Source: Chloroflexota bacterium
Lineage (GTDB): Bacteria; Chloroflexota; Anaerolineae; Promineifilales; Promineifilaceae
Length of the DNA stretch: 5,987 bases
Reading direction: 5' to 3'
Assembly (NCBI GenBank): GCA_020353135.1
Contig: CP070688.1
Location: 1,909,257 to 1,915,243, forward strand
The notes under the pieces are model-generated. The model was not told where the DNA came from and made no database searches. It was given only the letters and a program-made list of their open reading frames with translations. A program made the translations under genes and the position numbers. Below are positions 1 to 5,987 of this stretch, piece by piece; the first letter of the stretch is position 1; each line of letters starts with the position of its first letter.

Positions 1-2117
1 CGGCGCGGCGAATGGCGCTCGTCAGGGAAGAGTAATAAATCATAAGGCTTTCGGGCGGCGATCAAGGCATTGATTAACCTGGCCGTGTGGCGAAAGTGCA
101 CGTTCTCGTCGATGAGTCCGTGCACCAGTAGTAGCTTGCCTGTCATCTTGTCCACGTGTTGCATCACGCTGCCCGTTTCATACCCATCGGGATTGTCGGC
201 CGGTTGACCCATGTAACGCTCGGTATAGTGTGTATCATAGCCGTCATAATGGGACACTGGCGCGCCGGCCACGGCCACCTTGAACGTCTCCGGTGCCTGG
301 GCCAGGCACATGGCGGCCATATAGCCGCCGTAGCTCCAGCCGTAAACGCCGATCCGATCCGGATCGGCCAACCCCTGCTCGACCAACCAGCGCGCGCCGT
401 CCACCTGGTCCTGTACTTCTATTTGGCCCATACGATTCTTGATCGCCCCTTCAAAGGCCAGTCCCCGGCGGGCGCTGCCTTGATTGTCGACGACAATAAC
501 CAGGAAGCCAAGACTTCGCAGATATTGGGCCCGCATGGCGATCGTCGGCAGCCAGCTATGGGTCACCAATTGGACGTGCGGGCCGCCATAGACCGAGATG
601 ATAGTCGGATACGGCGCCGAACCCAGGGCTTCCGGCGGCCGGTACAGGGCGCCGTATAGGCTTATACCGTCGCGATTCTTGAAGGTCACGATTTCAGGCG
701 GCTCCAGGGCCAGCGAGCCTACCCGTGGATCGACGTCATCGTAAATCGTGGCCAGATGCGAGCCATCCTCCAGGGAGCGCAAGGTAACGTTCGGTGGCAT
801 ATCCAACGCGTGATGCACGTCGACGTAGCGACGTCGGCCGTGATCGACGGTGACGCTGTGCGTGCCGGGTGCGGCGCTTAACCTATGCGGCGGACCGCCC
901 GTTATCGAGGCGGCATACAGATGATTCTCGGTTGGCCCGTCCAGGGTGGCGGTGAAGTAAATCAGCTCTCTCTCCTCGTCGACGGCCGCCAGTCCGGTCA
1001 CCATCCATTCACCAGACGTCAACGGCCGGATCAATCGACCATCGCCGTCATACAAGTACAAGTGCATGAAACCGCTCCGCTCCGAACCCCAGACGAAACC
1101 ACCGCCGTATTCCTCGTCACTCCCTTTCAGCGGCTGGAACATGTCATGTAGATTTATCCAGAATTCCGACTCTTCTCGCAGCAGCCGTCGTCCCCGGCCG
1201 GTCTGGGGATCATAGCGCAGAATGTCAAGCTGGGTTTGGGCTCGATTCTGGACCTGGGCGGCCAGGGACCCGTCCGGCAGCCAATGAACCCGGGCCAGGT
1301 ACATGTCCTCTTCCTGGCCCAGATCCATCCAGATCGGCTCGCCGCCGGTCAGCGGTGTGACGCCAAGCCGCACGCGGGCGTTCTCCTTCCCGGCAAAAGG
1401 ATAGCGGTGATCCTCCTGCGCGCCTTGGCCGACGGTATCTTTGCCCTGATGCATGATCCGATAGATTGGAATATGCCGCTCATCGACTTCGACGAAGGCC
1501 AGATGTTCGCTGTCAGGCGACCACCAGTAGCCCTGATGGCGATCCATTTCCTCTTGGGCTACAAATTCGGCCAGGCCGTTGGTTCGGCCTGACTCCCTGG
1601 CGCCGAAAGTCAGCCGTCGCGGCTGGCCGCCATCAACGGAGACCACGTGCAATTCCGCATCAAGGACGAAGGCAACCCACTCGCCATCAGGCGAAAAGCG
1701 TGGATCGAGAATCGCTTCGCCATCCTCGGCCACCAACCGGCGGCGGAGTCTATCAGGTCCATCCATGATGTAGAGATCACCTTGCAGAGGTACGAGCAGT
1801 CGGTTGCCCTTGGCCGACCAGGCGTAGCTCGTGACGCCAGTCTCCAACTGCCTCTGCCGCTCGCGGCGTAAGGCTTCCTCTTGGGCAACATTTGCTTCCG
1901 TCGTGCCGCCCTCGGCCGGGGCCAGGAGTAATCGCCGCTCGCCGGTCTCGGGATCGAAGGCGAACAATTGCCTGTTGAGTCCTCCTTCCGGGCTGAAGAG
2001 AATGGTGATCAAATCGTCGTCAGGAGTGAACTTAATGTTGCCAGGGATGGCCATACCAGGCCAGGGACGCCGGGCGACTTCTTCCAGGGTCAAAGCTGAA
2101 GGCGGGCGGTCGCTCAA
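1..2117 (-). CDS. Dipeptidyl-peptidase IV-like serine peptidase (S9B), 3' end cut by window edge
   Basis: The frame is open from the TTG at 2115-2117 to the left edge, giving 705 residues. It matches the S9B prolyl oligopeptidase family, which removes N-terminal dipeptides, usually X-Pro or X-Ala. An N-terminal beta-propeller covers about residues 15-490 and holds the [16 protein letters not shown] motif; E189-E190 are the pair that binds the substrate amino terminus. An alpha/beta-hydrolase domain follows from about residue 495, with the oxyanion-type Tyr in VYGGP (Y510), nucleophile Ser595 in GWSYGG, Y627 and Y631 before TERYMG, Asp670 and N672 in [10 protein letters not shown], and His702 in PDERHS. 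Triad spacing is close to human DPP4. About 15-30 residues are probably missing. No signal peptide is seen, so it is probably cytoplasmic. A TAG in frame at 2130-2132 limits upstream extension; the N-terminal LTLEEV is typical of the family and supports a start before the first ATG. It lies 75 bases behind the nuclease gene, possibly on the same transcript. Function confidence is high; exact substrate is inferred. Confidence 0.95.
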   Translation of the reverse strand, partial: MSDRPPSALTLEEVARRPWPGMAIPGNIKFTPDDDLITILFSPEGGLNRQLFAFDPETGERRLLLAPAEGGTTEANVAQEEALRRERQRQLETGVTSYAWSAKGNRLLVPLQGDLYIMDGPDRLRRRLVAEDGEAILDPRFSPDGEWVAFVLDAELHVVSVDGGQPRRLTFGARESGRTNGLAEFVAQEEMDRHQGYWWSPDSEHLAFVEVDERHIPIYRIMHQGKDTVGQGAQEDHRYPFAGKENARVRLGVTPLTGGEPIWMDLGQEEDMYLARVHWLPDGSLAAQVQNRAQTQLDILRYDPQTGRGRRLLREESEFWINLHDMFQPLKGSDEEYGGGFVWGSERSGFMHLYLYDGDGRLIRPLTSGEWMVTGLAAVDEERELIYFTATLDGPTENHLYAASITGGPPHRLSAAPGTHSVTVDHGRRRYVDVHHALDMPPNVTLRSLEDGSHLATIYDDVDPRVGSLALEPPEIVTFKNRDGISLYGALYRPPEALGSAPYPTIISVYGGPHVQLVTHSWLPTIAMRAQYLRSLGFLVIVVDNQGSARRGLAFEGAIKNRMGQIEVQDQVDGARWLVEQGLADPDRIGVYGWSYGGYMAAMCLAQAPETFKVAVAGAPVSHYDGYDTHYTERYMGQPADNPDGYETGSVMQHVDKMTGKLLLVHGLIDENVHFRHTARLINALIAARKPYDLLLFPDERHSPR

Positions 2118-2124
2118 ATCCAAA

Positions 2125-2130
2125 CTCCTC
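2125..2130 (-). promoter_or_regulatory. Shine-Dalgarno GAGGAG for the S9B peptidase
   Basis: The minus strand reads GAGGAG, then 7 bases, then TTG at 2117-2115. This spacing chooses that TTG over the other in-frame TTG at 2121-2123, which is only 1 base from the site, and over the first in-frame ATG about 20 codons downstream. An in-frame TAG at 2130-2132 overlaps the site, so no longer start is possible. Confidence 0.75.
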
Positions 2131-2143
2131 TATTTCGAATCAA

Positions 2144-2164
2144 CATGGGCGAAAGGCGCCCATG
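2144..2164 (-). other. Perfect 8-bp hairpin between nuclease and peptidase genes
   Basis: CATGGGCG and CGCCCATG form a perfect 8-bp stem around a 5-base loop. It begins 28 bases after the nuclease stop codon and ends 13 bases before the peptidase Shine-Dalgarno. The bases that follow on the minus strand (TTGATTCGAAAT) are not a U-run, so this is not a canonical intrinsic terminator. It could protect a processed 3' end, act as a weak attenuator, or be incidental. The structure is seen directly; any role is inferred. Confidence 0.5.
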
Positions 2165-2192
2165 ATAGCCCGGCCGCCGCCTAAAGCCCAAT

Positions 2193-5063
2193 TTACGGAC
2201 CGGCGATCGTCGCGTCGAACAGCGGCCCATCGTCCACGGCCGTGGCCTCGTTACCTCTGTTAGCCGGCACGCCAACATTCACCGTCCCCGAGCAACTGTT
2301 GCCCGCGTCGTCGGAGGCCGTGAAGCTGATGTGATAGACCCGGCCGTTGCCTCTGCCGTCTCGTTCCGATCTTACCTGGGCCACCGACGTGCCTATGCCG
2401 GCGGCGTCGGGCGCCGTGTTGCCATCACCATCGCTGTTGACCGCCTCGTCCTGGAAAATGCTGTCGACGTTGATGGTAATCGGATCGGCTTCCGGATCGG
2501 TGACGCCTAGCACCATTACCTCGACGAACTTGTGATTAGGCGACCACAAGCTGCCAATGCTCGGGCCGGCTTCAGAGCAAACCGGTGGGCCATTTAGATC
2601 CAGGCCGACGAGAACAGGATCGTGGTCCGAAGCGCGAAAGGCGTTGCTTTCATAGATCTCTTCGGCATCCGACTCTCTTTCGAACGATCGCTCGCCAGGA
2701 TCCAGTATTTCATCGTTGTAATCAAACAGAGGAATCTCGTCTGCATTGATGTTCCAGGCCGTCACGCCGGTCACCTGTCCGCTTAAAGTGCCGTTTGCCA
2801 TGGCGTAGTCGAGATAGCCCAGCTGGCCATCAAACAGGTACGTGTACGCCTCGGGACCGATCACCGCATTTAGCAAGTCCGTATAGCCGCCCATCTTCAG
2901 TGCGTCAATCGGTTCCTCCATTCGATAGGAGTTCAGATCGCCGACGATCATGAAATCGGGATCATTGCTGTTCGTGGGATCGGTGCCCAGCCAATTGACC
3001 AGGGCAACGGCCGCGTCGGTGCGAGTCTGATTACAATTACCCTGCCCGTCGTTGAGGTTCGGGTCGCCCACATCATCACAGGGAGAACCTTTCGACTTCA
3101 GATGATTCACAACCACTGTCAACTTCGCCCGGTCAGCGGTTGCTTCGAAGGTCTGCGCCAGCGCCGGGCGGTTCTTATCATCGTTAAAAGTCGGATCCAC
3201 TGACGAATCAACGATGGCGAAATCGCCAACAGGGAAGACCGTGTCCGTCTTGTAGATGAAGCCAACCTTGATGGCATCGTTGCCGATCGTGCCGGTGTCG
3301 ACGAAGTCGTACACGCCAGGGCCGGCGACACTGTTCAAACCACCTACCAGGTCTCGCATGGCGGCCGAGGTGTTGTTTTCCAACTCCATCAGGCCGATAA
3401 CATCGGCATCCATCGTTATCATTGCGCTAACGATCTTTTCTCGCTGGCGCGATAGTTCGCGCGTGGAGTGTGCCCCGCGACAGTCCAGGTTGCCGTCTGG
3501 CCCGCAAATGTCCGGACCCTCGTCGATTGTTGTGAAGTAGTTAAGGACATTGAAGCTGGCAACTTTGAGCGAGCCGCCTACATCATCAGGCGCTGCCGGT
3601 CGCGGGATGCTACGGGTAAAGCCATAACCAAAAGCTTCATTGACCGGGCGAACACGCCAGGCATCAGTACCGCCGGAGCCAGCCCAGGACCAATGCAGTA
3701 CGCCGGTCAGATTGTCGATGCTGTCCCCGCCGCGGATCAGATTGTCGATACTTAGCCCGGGACGAGGCCAGTAGTATGGCTTATCGGGCGTACCCAGCGC
3801 ATCATTCTGCCGGTTGTTGTCATCATCCAGAATAATGCGCCGGCTGCTCAGATCATTCAGGAAGGCAGCATAGTTATCCACGTCCGGTTCGTTGGCATCG
3901 GTAAACTGCCGAGGACGCTCGTCGGCCGTCAGGACCAGCTGGCCGAAGCGGGCCAGCTGGAAGTATTCGCTGACAACAAGCGTATCTGGAAAGGTGACCA
4001 ACATGCCCTCGACGTACTCAAGCGCCAGTTCTGACACGGTGCTGCCCGCGGCCGGGAGGTCAACCGTCGAGGCAGTCGGCAGCGTATTATCCGCGCTAAC
4101 AATGGTCACCTGGCCATCCGTTCCCGTCGCGTCGATCTGGCTCATGCCGAAGTACTCTCCCGGCCAGCCGGTCACCTGCACTTTGTCTCCAACGGCGGCA
4201 TCCTGCGCACATTCGCCACAAAAGACTAGAATGCCTTCCGAAGTGAGCGGGTCGCTGTCGGCATCGTCGTCTTCTTCCTGAATGAAGAAGCCGAGTAGCT
4301 GATCACTGCCCTGGAAGTCGCCGACTACAATCGCTTCCACCACGACTAGGTCGGTAATCGCCACGCTGCTGCCGCTACCCTGTACCTCGTGGACGAAGGC
4401 TTCTAGCGATTGGGCGCCACATTTATTCTCCGCGCCGGGCGTACTGCCGACGGTCACGAAGTCAACGTTGTTCTGGTCCGTGTCACTCCCGTCCTCACAG
4501 CGAGAGATGCTCAAGCCAGCCACCGTATTACTGTCCGCCAGCCCAACGCCAGAACCCTCGGTATAAGGCGCTCCGGTATTGCCCTCGTAACTAACGGCGT
4601 CAAGCACATCGCCGTCATAACGCAACGCGGCTGCATCTGGGGCGCCATTTTGGATGAAGTTGGTGTTAGGCGAATCGTCCAGGTCGCAGTTGGCCACCGT
4701 CGCCGCGTTGGCGCAGACGACGAAGTGATCGCCAGCGGCCAGGCTCACGTTTGGCAAGGGGACCGTATCGTAGATACCGGCCCCGCCGCCGGTGCCATTG
4801 ACCAGTTGCAGCGTCACGCCGCCCAGATTGGCCGCGCCGGCGCCAACGTTCTTTATCTCCACGTATTCGGCCGCGTCAGTGCCGGGCTGATCGTAATCGA
4901 TCTCGTTGATCACCAGTTGTGGCGCCGCCGGTGGTCCATCAGTATTGTGCGTGTCGTTCGCCGCGCTAAACATCTTCTGCGCCGCGACCGGCCCACCTGA
5001 TGCCAGGATGAGGATTAGGGCTGCCATGGCGGCCAATACGGTTAGAGTCCACTGATATTTCAT
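2193..5063 (-). CDS. Secreted ExeM/NucH-type extracellular nuclease with C-terminal HYR-like domain
   Basis: This is a complete 956-residue protein, with ATG at 5061-5063, TAAGGAG 5 bases upstream, and a TAA stop. Residues 1-28 are a Sec signal peptide: KYQ, a hydrophobic core at about 6-22, and likely cleavage after VAA. Residues about 48-215 form a lamin-tail domain (LVINEIDYDQPGTDAAEYVEI). Residues about 220-325 and 345-485 look like the OB-fold regions of this nuclease family (FFIQEEDDD, GDKVQVTG, NLTGVLHWSW). Residues about 498-823 are the endonuclease/exonuclease/phosphatase domain with its expected metal and catalytic residues: N505 (SFNVLNYF), E560 (LMELEN), H654 (VVNHLKSKG), D709 and N711 (GDLNSY), D752 (LDYAM), D813 and H814 (SDHDP). 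Residues about 825-945 form an Ig/HYR-like domain (SLWSPNHKF, then RVYHISFTASDDAGNSC). It should degrade extracellular DNA and possibly RNA, for nutrients, phosphate or biofilm turnover. There is no LPXTG, lipobox or C-terminal membrane segment, so release from the cell or outer-surface adhesion via the C-terminal domain is possible. Family call is firm; substrate is inferred. Confidence 0.95.
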   Translation of the reverse strand: MKYQWTLTVLAAMAALILILASGGPVAAQKMFSAANDTHNTDGPPAAPQLVINEIDYDQPGTDAAEYVEIKNVGAGAANLGGVTLQLVNGTGGGAGIYDTVPLPNVSLAAGDHFVVCANAATVANCDLDDSPNTNFIQNGAPDAAALRYDGDVLDAVSYEGNTGAPYTEGSGVGLADSNTVAGLSISRCEDGSDTDQNNVDFVTVGSTPGAENKCGAQSLEAFVHEVQGSGSSVAITDLVVVEAIVVGDFQGSDQLLGFFIQEEDDDADSDPLTSEGILVFCGECAQDAAVGDKVQVTGWPGEYFGMSQIDATGTDGQVTIVSADNTLPTASTVDLPAAGSTVSELALEYVEGMLVTFPDTLVVSEYFQLARFGQLVLTADERPRQFTDANEPDVDNYAAFLNDLSSRRIILDDDNNRQNDALGTPDKPYYWPRPGLSIDNLIRGGDSIDNLTGVLHWSWAGSGGTDAWRVRPVNEAFGYGFTRSIPRPAAPDDVGGSLKVASFNVLNYFTTIDEGPDICGPDGNLDCRGAHSTRELSRQREKIVSAMITMDADVIGLMELENNTSAAMRDLVGGLNSVAGPGVYDFVDTGTIGNDAIKVGFIYKTDTVFPVGDFAIVDSSVDPTFNDDKNRPALAQTFEATADRAKLTVVVNHLKSKGSPCDDVGDPNLNDGQGNCNQTRTDAAVALVNWLGTDPTNSNDPDFMIVGDLNSYRMEEPIDALKMGGYTDLLNAVIGPEAYTYLFDGQLGYLDYAMANGTLSGQVTGVTAWNINADEIPLFDYNDEILDPGERSFERESDAEEIYESNAFRASDHDPVLVGLDLNGPPVCSEAGPSIGSLWSPNHKFVEVMVLGVTDPEADPITINVDSIFQDEAVNSDGDGNTAPDAAGIGTSVAQVRSERDGRGNGRVYHISFTASDDAGNSCSGTVNVGVPANRGNEATAVDDGPLFDATIAGP
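3707..3752 (-). repeat. Short tandem repeat inside the nuclease (SIDNL twice, 30-base period)
   Basis: The plus-strand 16-mers at 3707-3722 and 3737-3752 differ at one base and are offset by exactly 30 bases. They encode SIDNLIRGG and SIDNLTGVL at residues 438-456, in the second OB-like region. The repeat is in frame and does not disrupt the gene. It may be a small duplication of 10 codons, or similar loops encoded by chance. Confidence 0.6.
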
Positions 5064-5068
5064 GTCAT

Positions 5069-5075
5069 CTCCTTA
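5069..5075 (-). promoter_or_regulatory. Shine-Dalgarno TAAGGAG for the nuclease
   Basis: The minus strand reads TAAGGAG, 5 bases, then ATG. This is a near-ideal ribosome binding site. It fixes the nuclease start, in agreement with the signal peptide that begins at that Met. Confidence 0.85.
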
Positions 5076-5169
5076 CGCACTGTATGTTAGAGGATCAATG
5101 AAGGCACTGGAAGCTCAAGAGTCCCGGGCACACCGGAACATAACTTGAATCGCCAGGCACGTCAGCTTG

Positions 5170-5194
5170 CATGTTGAACATGTTTGTCGAACAT
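5170..5194. repeat. Palindrome and direct repeat, operator-like
   Basis: CATGTTGAACATG at 5170-5182 is a 6+1+6 perfect palindrome. TGTTGAACAT (5172-5181) is repeated as TGTCGAACAT (5185-5194), with one mismatch and a 13-base period. It lies about 107-131 bases upstream of the nuclease start codon. Such spacing, slightly over one helical turn, suits a regulator binding on one DNA face, but no specific regulator can be named. Confidence 0.4.
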
Positions 5195-5325
5195 CTATGT
5201 AAGCGAGGAAAGCGATACGAGCGTTTGCTAGCTGGGGCTGGATACCCGGAACTGCCAAAAGCAGGCGCGATGACGAATGTCGTGATCATGGTCTAATGCT
5301 GGGCAAGGGCCGGTACCCAGATTTC

Positions 5326-5331
5326 ATTATA
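5326..5331 (-). promoter_or_regulatory. Possible -10 box TATAAT toward the nuclease
   Basis: A perfect TATAAT hexamer reads toward the nuclease, preceded by ATG. At 16-18 bases upstream there is no good match to TTGACA (the candidates are GC-rich hexamers such as ATGGCG). If used, it would give a 5' leader of roughly 250 bases containing the palindrome at 5170-5182. The single hexamer is weak evidence. Confidence 0.2.
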
Positions 5332-5681
5332 CATCCTTGGCAGTCGTCCGCCATCATCGGTCTCCCCTTACTTTGGTCATTTCTGCTCGCCTCGGGCGCT
5401 TACCTTGGTCCCGGGTAATGCGCCGATCGACTCAGCGCAGCAGGCGATGGGCTCCCGGCCGACGTCGGTATTGGAGTCAATAGCGAGAAGTCGGCAACTT
5501 AGGTACTACGCTAATATCTCGCTGGCCTACGGCAGATTCTCGTCGGGAAAGGGACGATATAGGTGGAAATATGAACCGCTCGTTTCCTGATTTCCCCGGA
5601 AACTACATGCGAGATACCTTCAGAAATCTTCGCCTAAAGCTTCCGGGAGACTAGGATCGGCAAACAAGAGCGCTTCGAAGG

Positions 5682-5987
5682 TCAGGCCTTAGCGTAATCG
5701 AAAGAAACGATACGCTGCGGCGTGACGCGTATGATCGCACACGGCCACTTTGCCGCCAGTTTGCGGGCGTACGCCTCGCCATCTTCGCGTGAAGGCTCCC
5801 ACGGCCGCCGCTGAAAGATGGCGATTCGCTTGGCGATGACATCTTCGTAATCCAGCTCGGCCGTGCCATAGATCAGAACGCCCTTAAACGGCAAATCCGT
5901 CGTGTCGATGAGCACGCTAACCTGGTTATTGCGCTTGATATTCCTGATCTTCCGGCTGGGCTCCTGGGTCGCCATTAGGATCTGGCC
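5682..5987 (-). CDS. Pyridoxamine 5'-phosphate oxidase-like flavin-binding protein, N-terminus beyond window
   Basis: The frame is open from the right edge to a TGA at 5682-5684, giving 101 visible residues. The pattern ILMATQEPSRKIRNIKR, then VSVLIDTTD, then FKGVLIYGTAEL, and the ending IIRVTPQRIVSFDYAKA is that of the PPOX-class split-barrel family. These are small, usually dimeric cytoplasmic proteins that bind FMN, F420 or heme. The SRKIRNI stretch is where family members contact the cofactor phosphate. The Met at 5973-5975 is unlikely to be the start: the codons before it (GQIL) continue the conserved strand, there is no Shine-Dalgarno, and family members are usually 130-150 residues, so about 30-45 residues lie outside. 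Cofactor and substrate cannot be told from this part. No obvious terminator follows the stop. The gene is over 600 bases from the nuclease and probably a separate unit. Confidence 0.85.
   Translation of the reverse strand, partial: GQILMATQEPSRKIRNIKRNNQVSVLIDTTDLPFKGVLIYGTAELDYEDVIAKRIAIFQRRPWEPSREDGEAYARKLAAKWPCAIIRVTPQRIVSFDYAKA

Larger units (their letters stand above)
5095..5357 (-). other. Two overlapping short reading frames upstream of the nuclease (doubtful)
   Basis: A 23-codon frame starts with ATGATG at 5352-5357, with GGGGAG 4 bases before the first ATG. It ends in TGA at 5286-5288, overlapping as ATGA the start (5287-5289) of a 64-codon frame that stops at 5095-5097, 31 bases before the nuclease ATG. 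The arrangement resembles translationally coupled leader frames. Against it, the peptides show no family signature, the 64-residue product is rich in Ser, Pro and Cys with no clear fold, and a possible -10 box lies inside the first frame. Chance is the likelier explanation. Confidence 0.15.
5064..5681. other. 618-base intergenic region without a convincing gene
   Basis: This gap separates the partial PPOX gene from the nuclease. Reading both strands, I see no tRNA, no recognisable riboswitch core, no insertion-sequence ends and no protein family match. It holds the nuclease ribosome binding site, a palindrome with a direct repeat near 5170-5194, a perfect TATAAT at 5326-5331 on the minus strand, two short overlapping frames at 5095-5357, and a weak inverted repeat GTTTCC/GGAAAC at 5582-5603 with a 10-base loop. 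A promoter for the nuclease most likely lies here. The two open frames of about 60 codons (minus 5095-5289, plus 5405-5590) have compositions unlike a normal folded protein. Confidence 0.6.

Noticed and set aside
156..2184. Several plus-strand and one minus-strand open frames of 60-170 codons within the peptidase region
   Set aside because: They overlap the S9B peptidase in other frames. That frame is continuous over 705 codons with every catalytic motif, and the alternative products are low-complexity Arg/Pro/His-rich without family signature.
2347..5000. Open frames of 62-196 codons antisense or out of frame to the nuclease
   Set aside because: The nuclease frame is complete, with signal peptide and active-site motifs; the other frames are typical GC-rich shadows.
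5170..5194. LexA/SOS box
   Set aside because: GAAC half-sites are present, but the spacing and right half do not match the CGAAC-N4-GTTCG pattern known from Gram-positive bacteria.
5405..5590. 61-codon plus-strand frame in the intergenic region
   Set aside because: No Shine-Dalgarno of note, no recognisable family and no supporting context; likely chance.
5582..5603. GTTTCC/GGAAAC inverted repeat as a terminator for the PPOX gene
   Set aside because: Only 6 bp with a 10-base loop, about 80 bases after the stop and with no U-run on the minus strand; too weak to annotate.
5651..5869. 72-codon minus-strand frame overlapping the PPOX gene
   Set aside because: It is a shifted frame inside the PPOX-like gene, whose family pattern is clear in the other frame.
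1..5987. A new defence or multi-gene system
   Set aside because: Only three families are present (S9B peptidase, secreted nuclease, PPOX-like protein). The nuclease is exported and the others are common metabolic proteins; no toxin, sensor, integrase or repeat array accompanies them.

Overview
The window looks like ordinary bacterial chromosome, roughly 55-60 % GC judged by eye. Three protein genes all read on the minus strand, and two of them run off the window edges. The closest family matches I can recall (a cytosolic S9B dipeptidyl-peptidase, and a secreted nuclease ending in an 'LWxPNHK' beta-sandwich domain) would fit a Chloroflexota-like or other free-living heterotrophic bacterium. 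That assignment is an inference and no marker gene here fixes the phylum.

Layout, left to right. (1) Positions 1-2117, minus: a nearly complete prolyl-oligopeptidase-family (S9B, dipeptidyl-peptidase IV-like) enzyme. It has a TTG start behind a good Shine-Dalgarno, an intact Ser/Asp/His triad, and its last residues cut off by the left edge. (2) Positions 2118-2192: a 75-base gap holding a perfect 8-bp hairpin and the ribosome binding site of the peptidase. (3) Positions 2193-5063, minus: a 956-residue secreted nuclease of the ExeM/NucH type, with a signal peptide, lamin-tail domain, OB-fold regions, an endonuclease/exonuclease/phosphatase catalytic domain and an extra C-terminal Ig/HYR-like domain. 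(4) Positions 5064-5681: a 618-base stretch without a convincing gene. It holds a small palindrome plus direct repeat, a possible -10 box, and two overlapping short reading frames that are probably chance. (5) Positions 5682-5987, minus: the C-terminal part of a small pyridoxamine-5'-phosphate-oxidase-like flavin split-barrel protein whose start lies beyond the right edge.

The nuclease and the peptidase are co-directional and only 75 bases apart, so they may share a transcript. A plausible reading is scavenging: extracellular DNA degradation by the nuclease and intracellular dipeptide release by the peptidase. Nothing in the sequence proves a functional link. The PPOX gene is separated by over 600 bases and is probably independent.

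I see no mobile element, CRISPR array, tRNA, rRNA or recognisable riboswitch, and no evidence for a new multi-gene system. The most notable points are the domain architecture of the nuclease and the long, structured upstream region in front of it.
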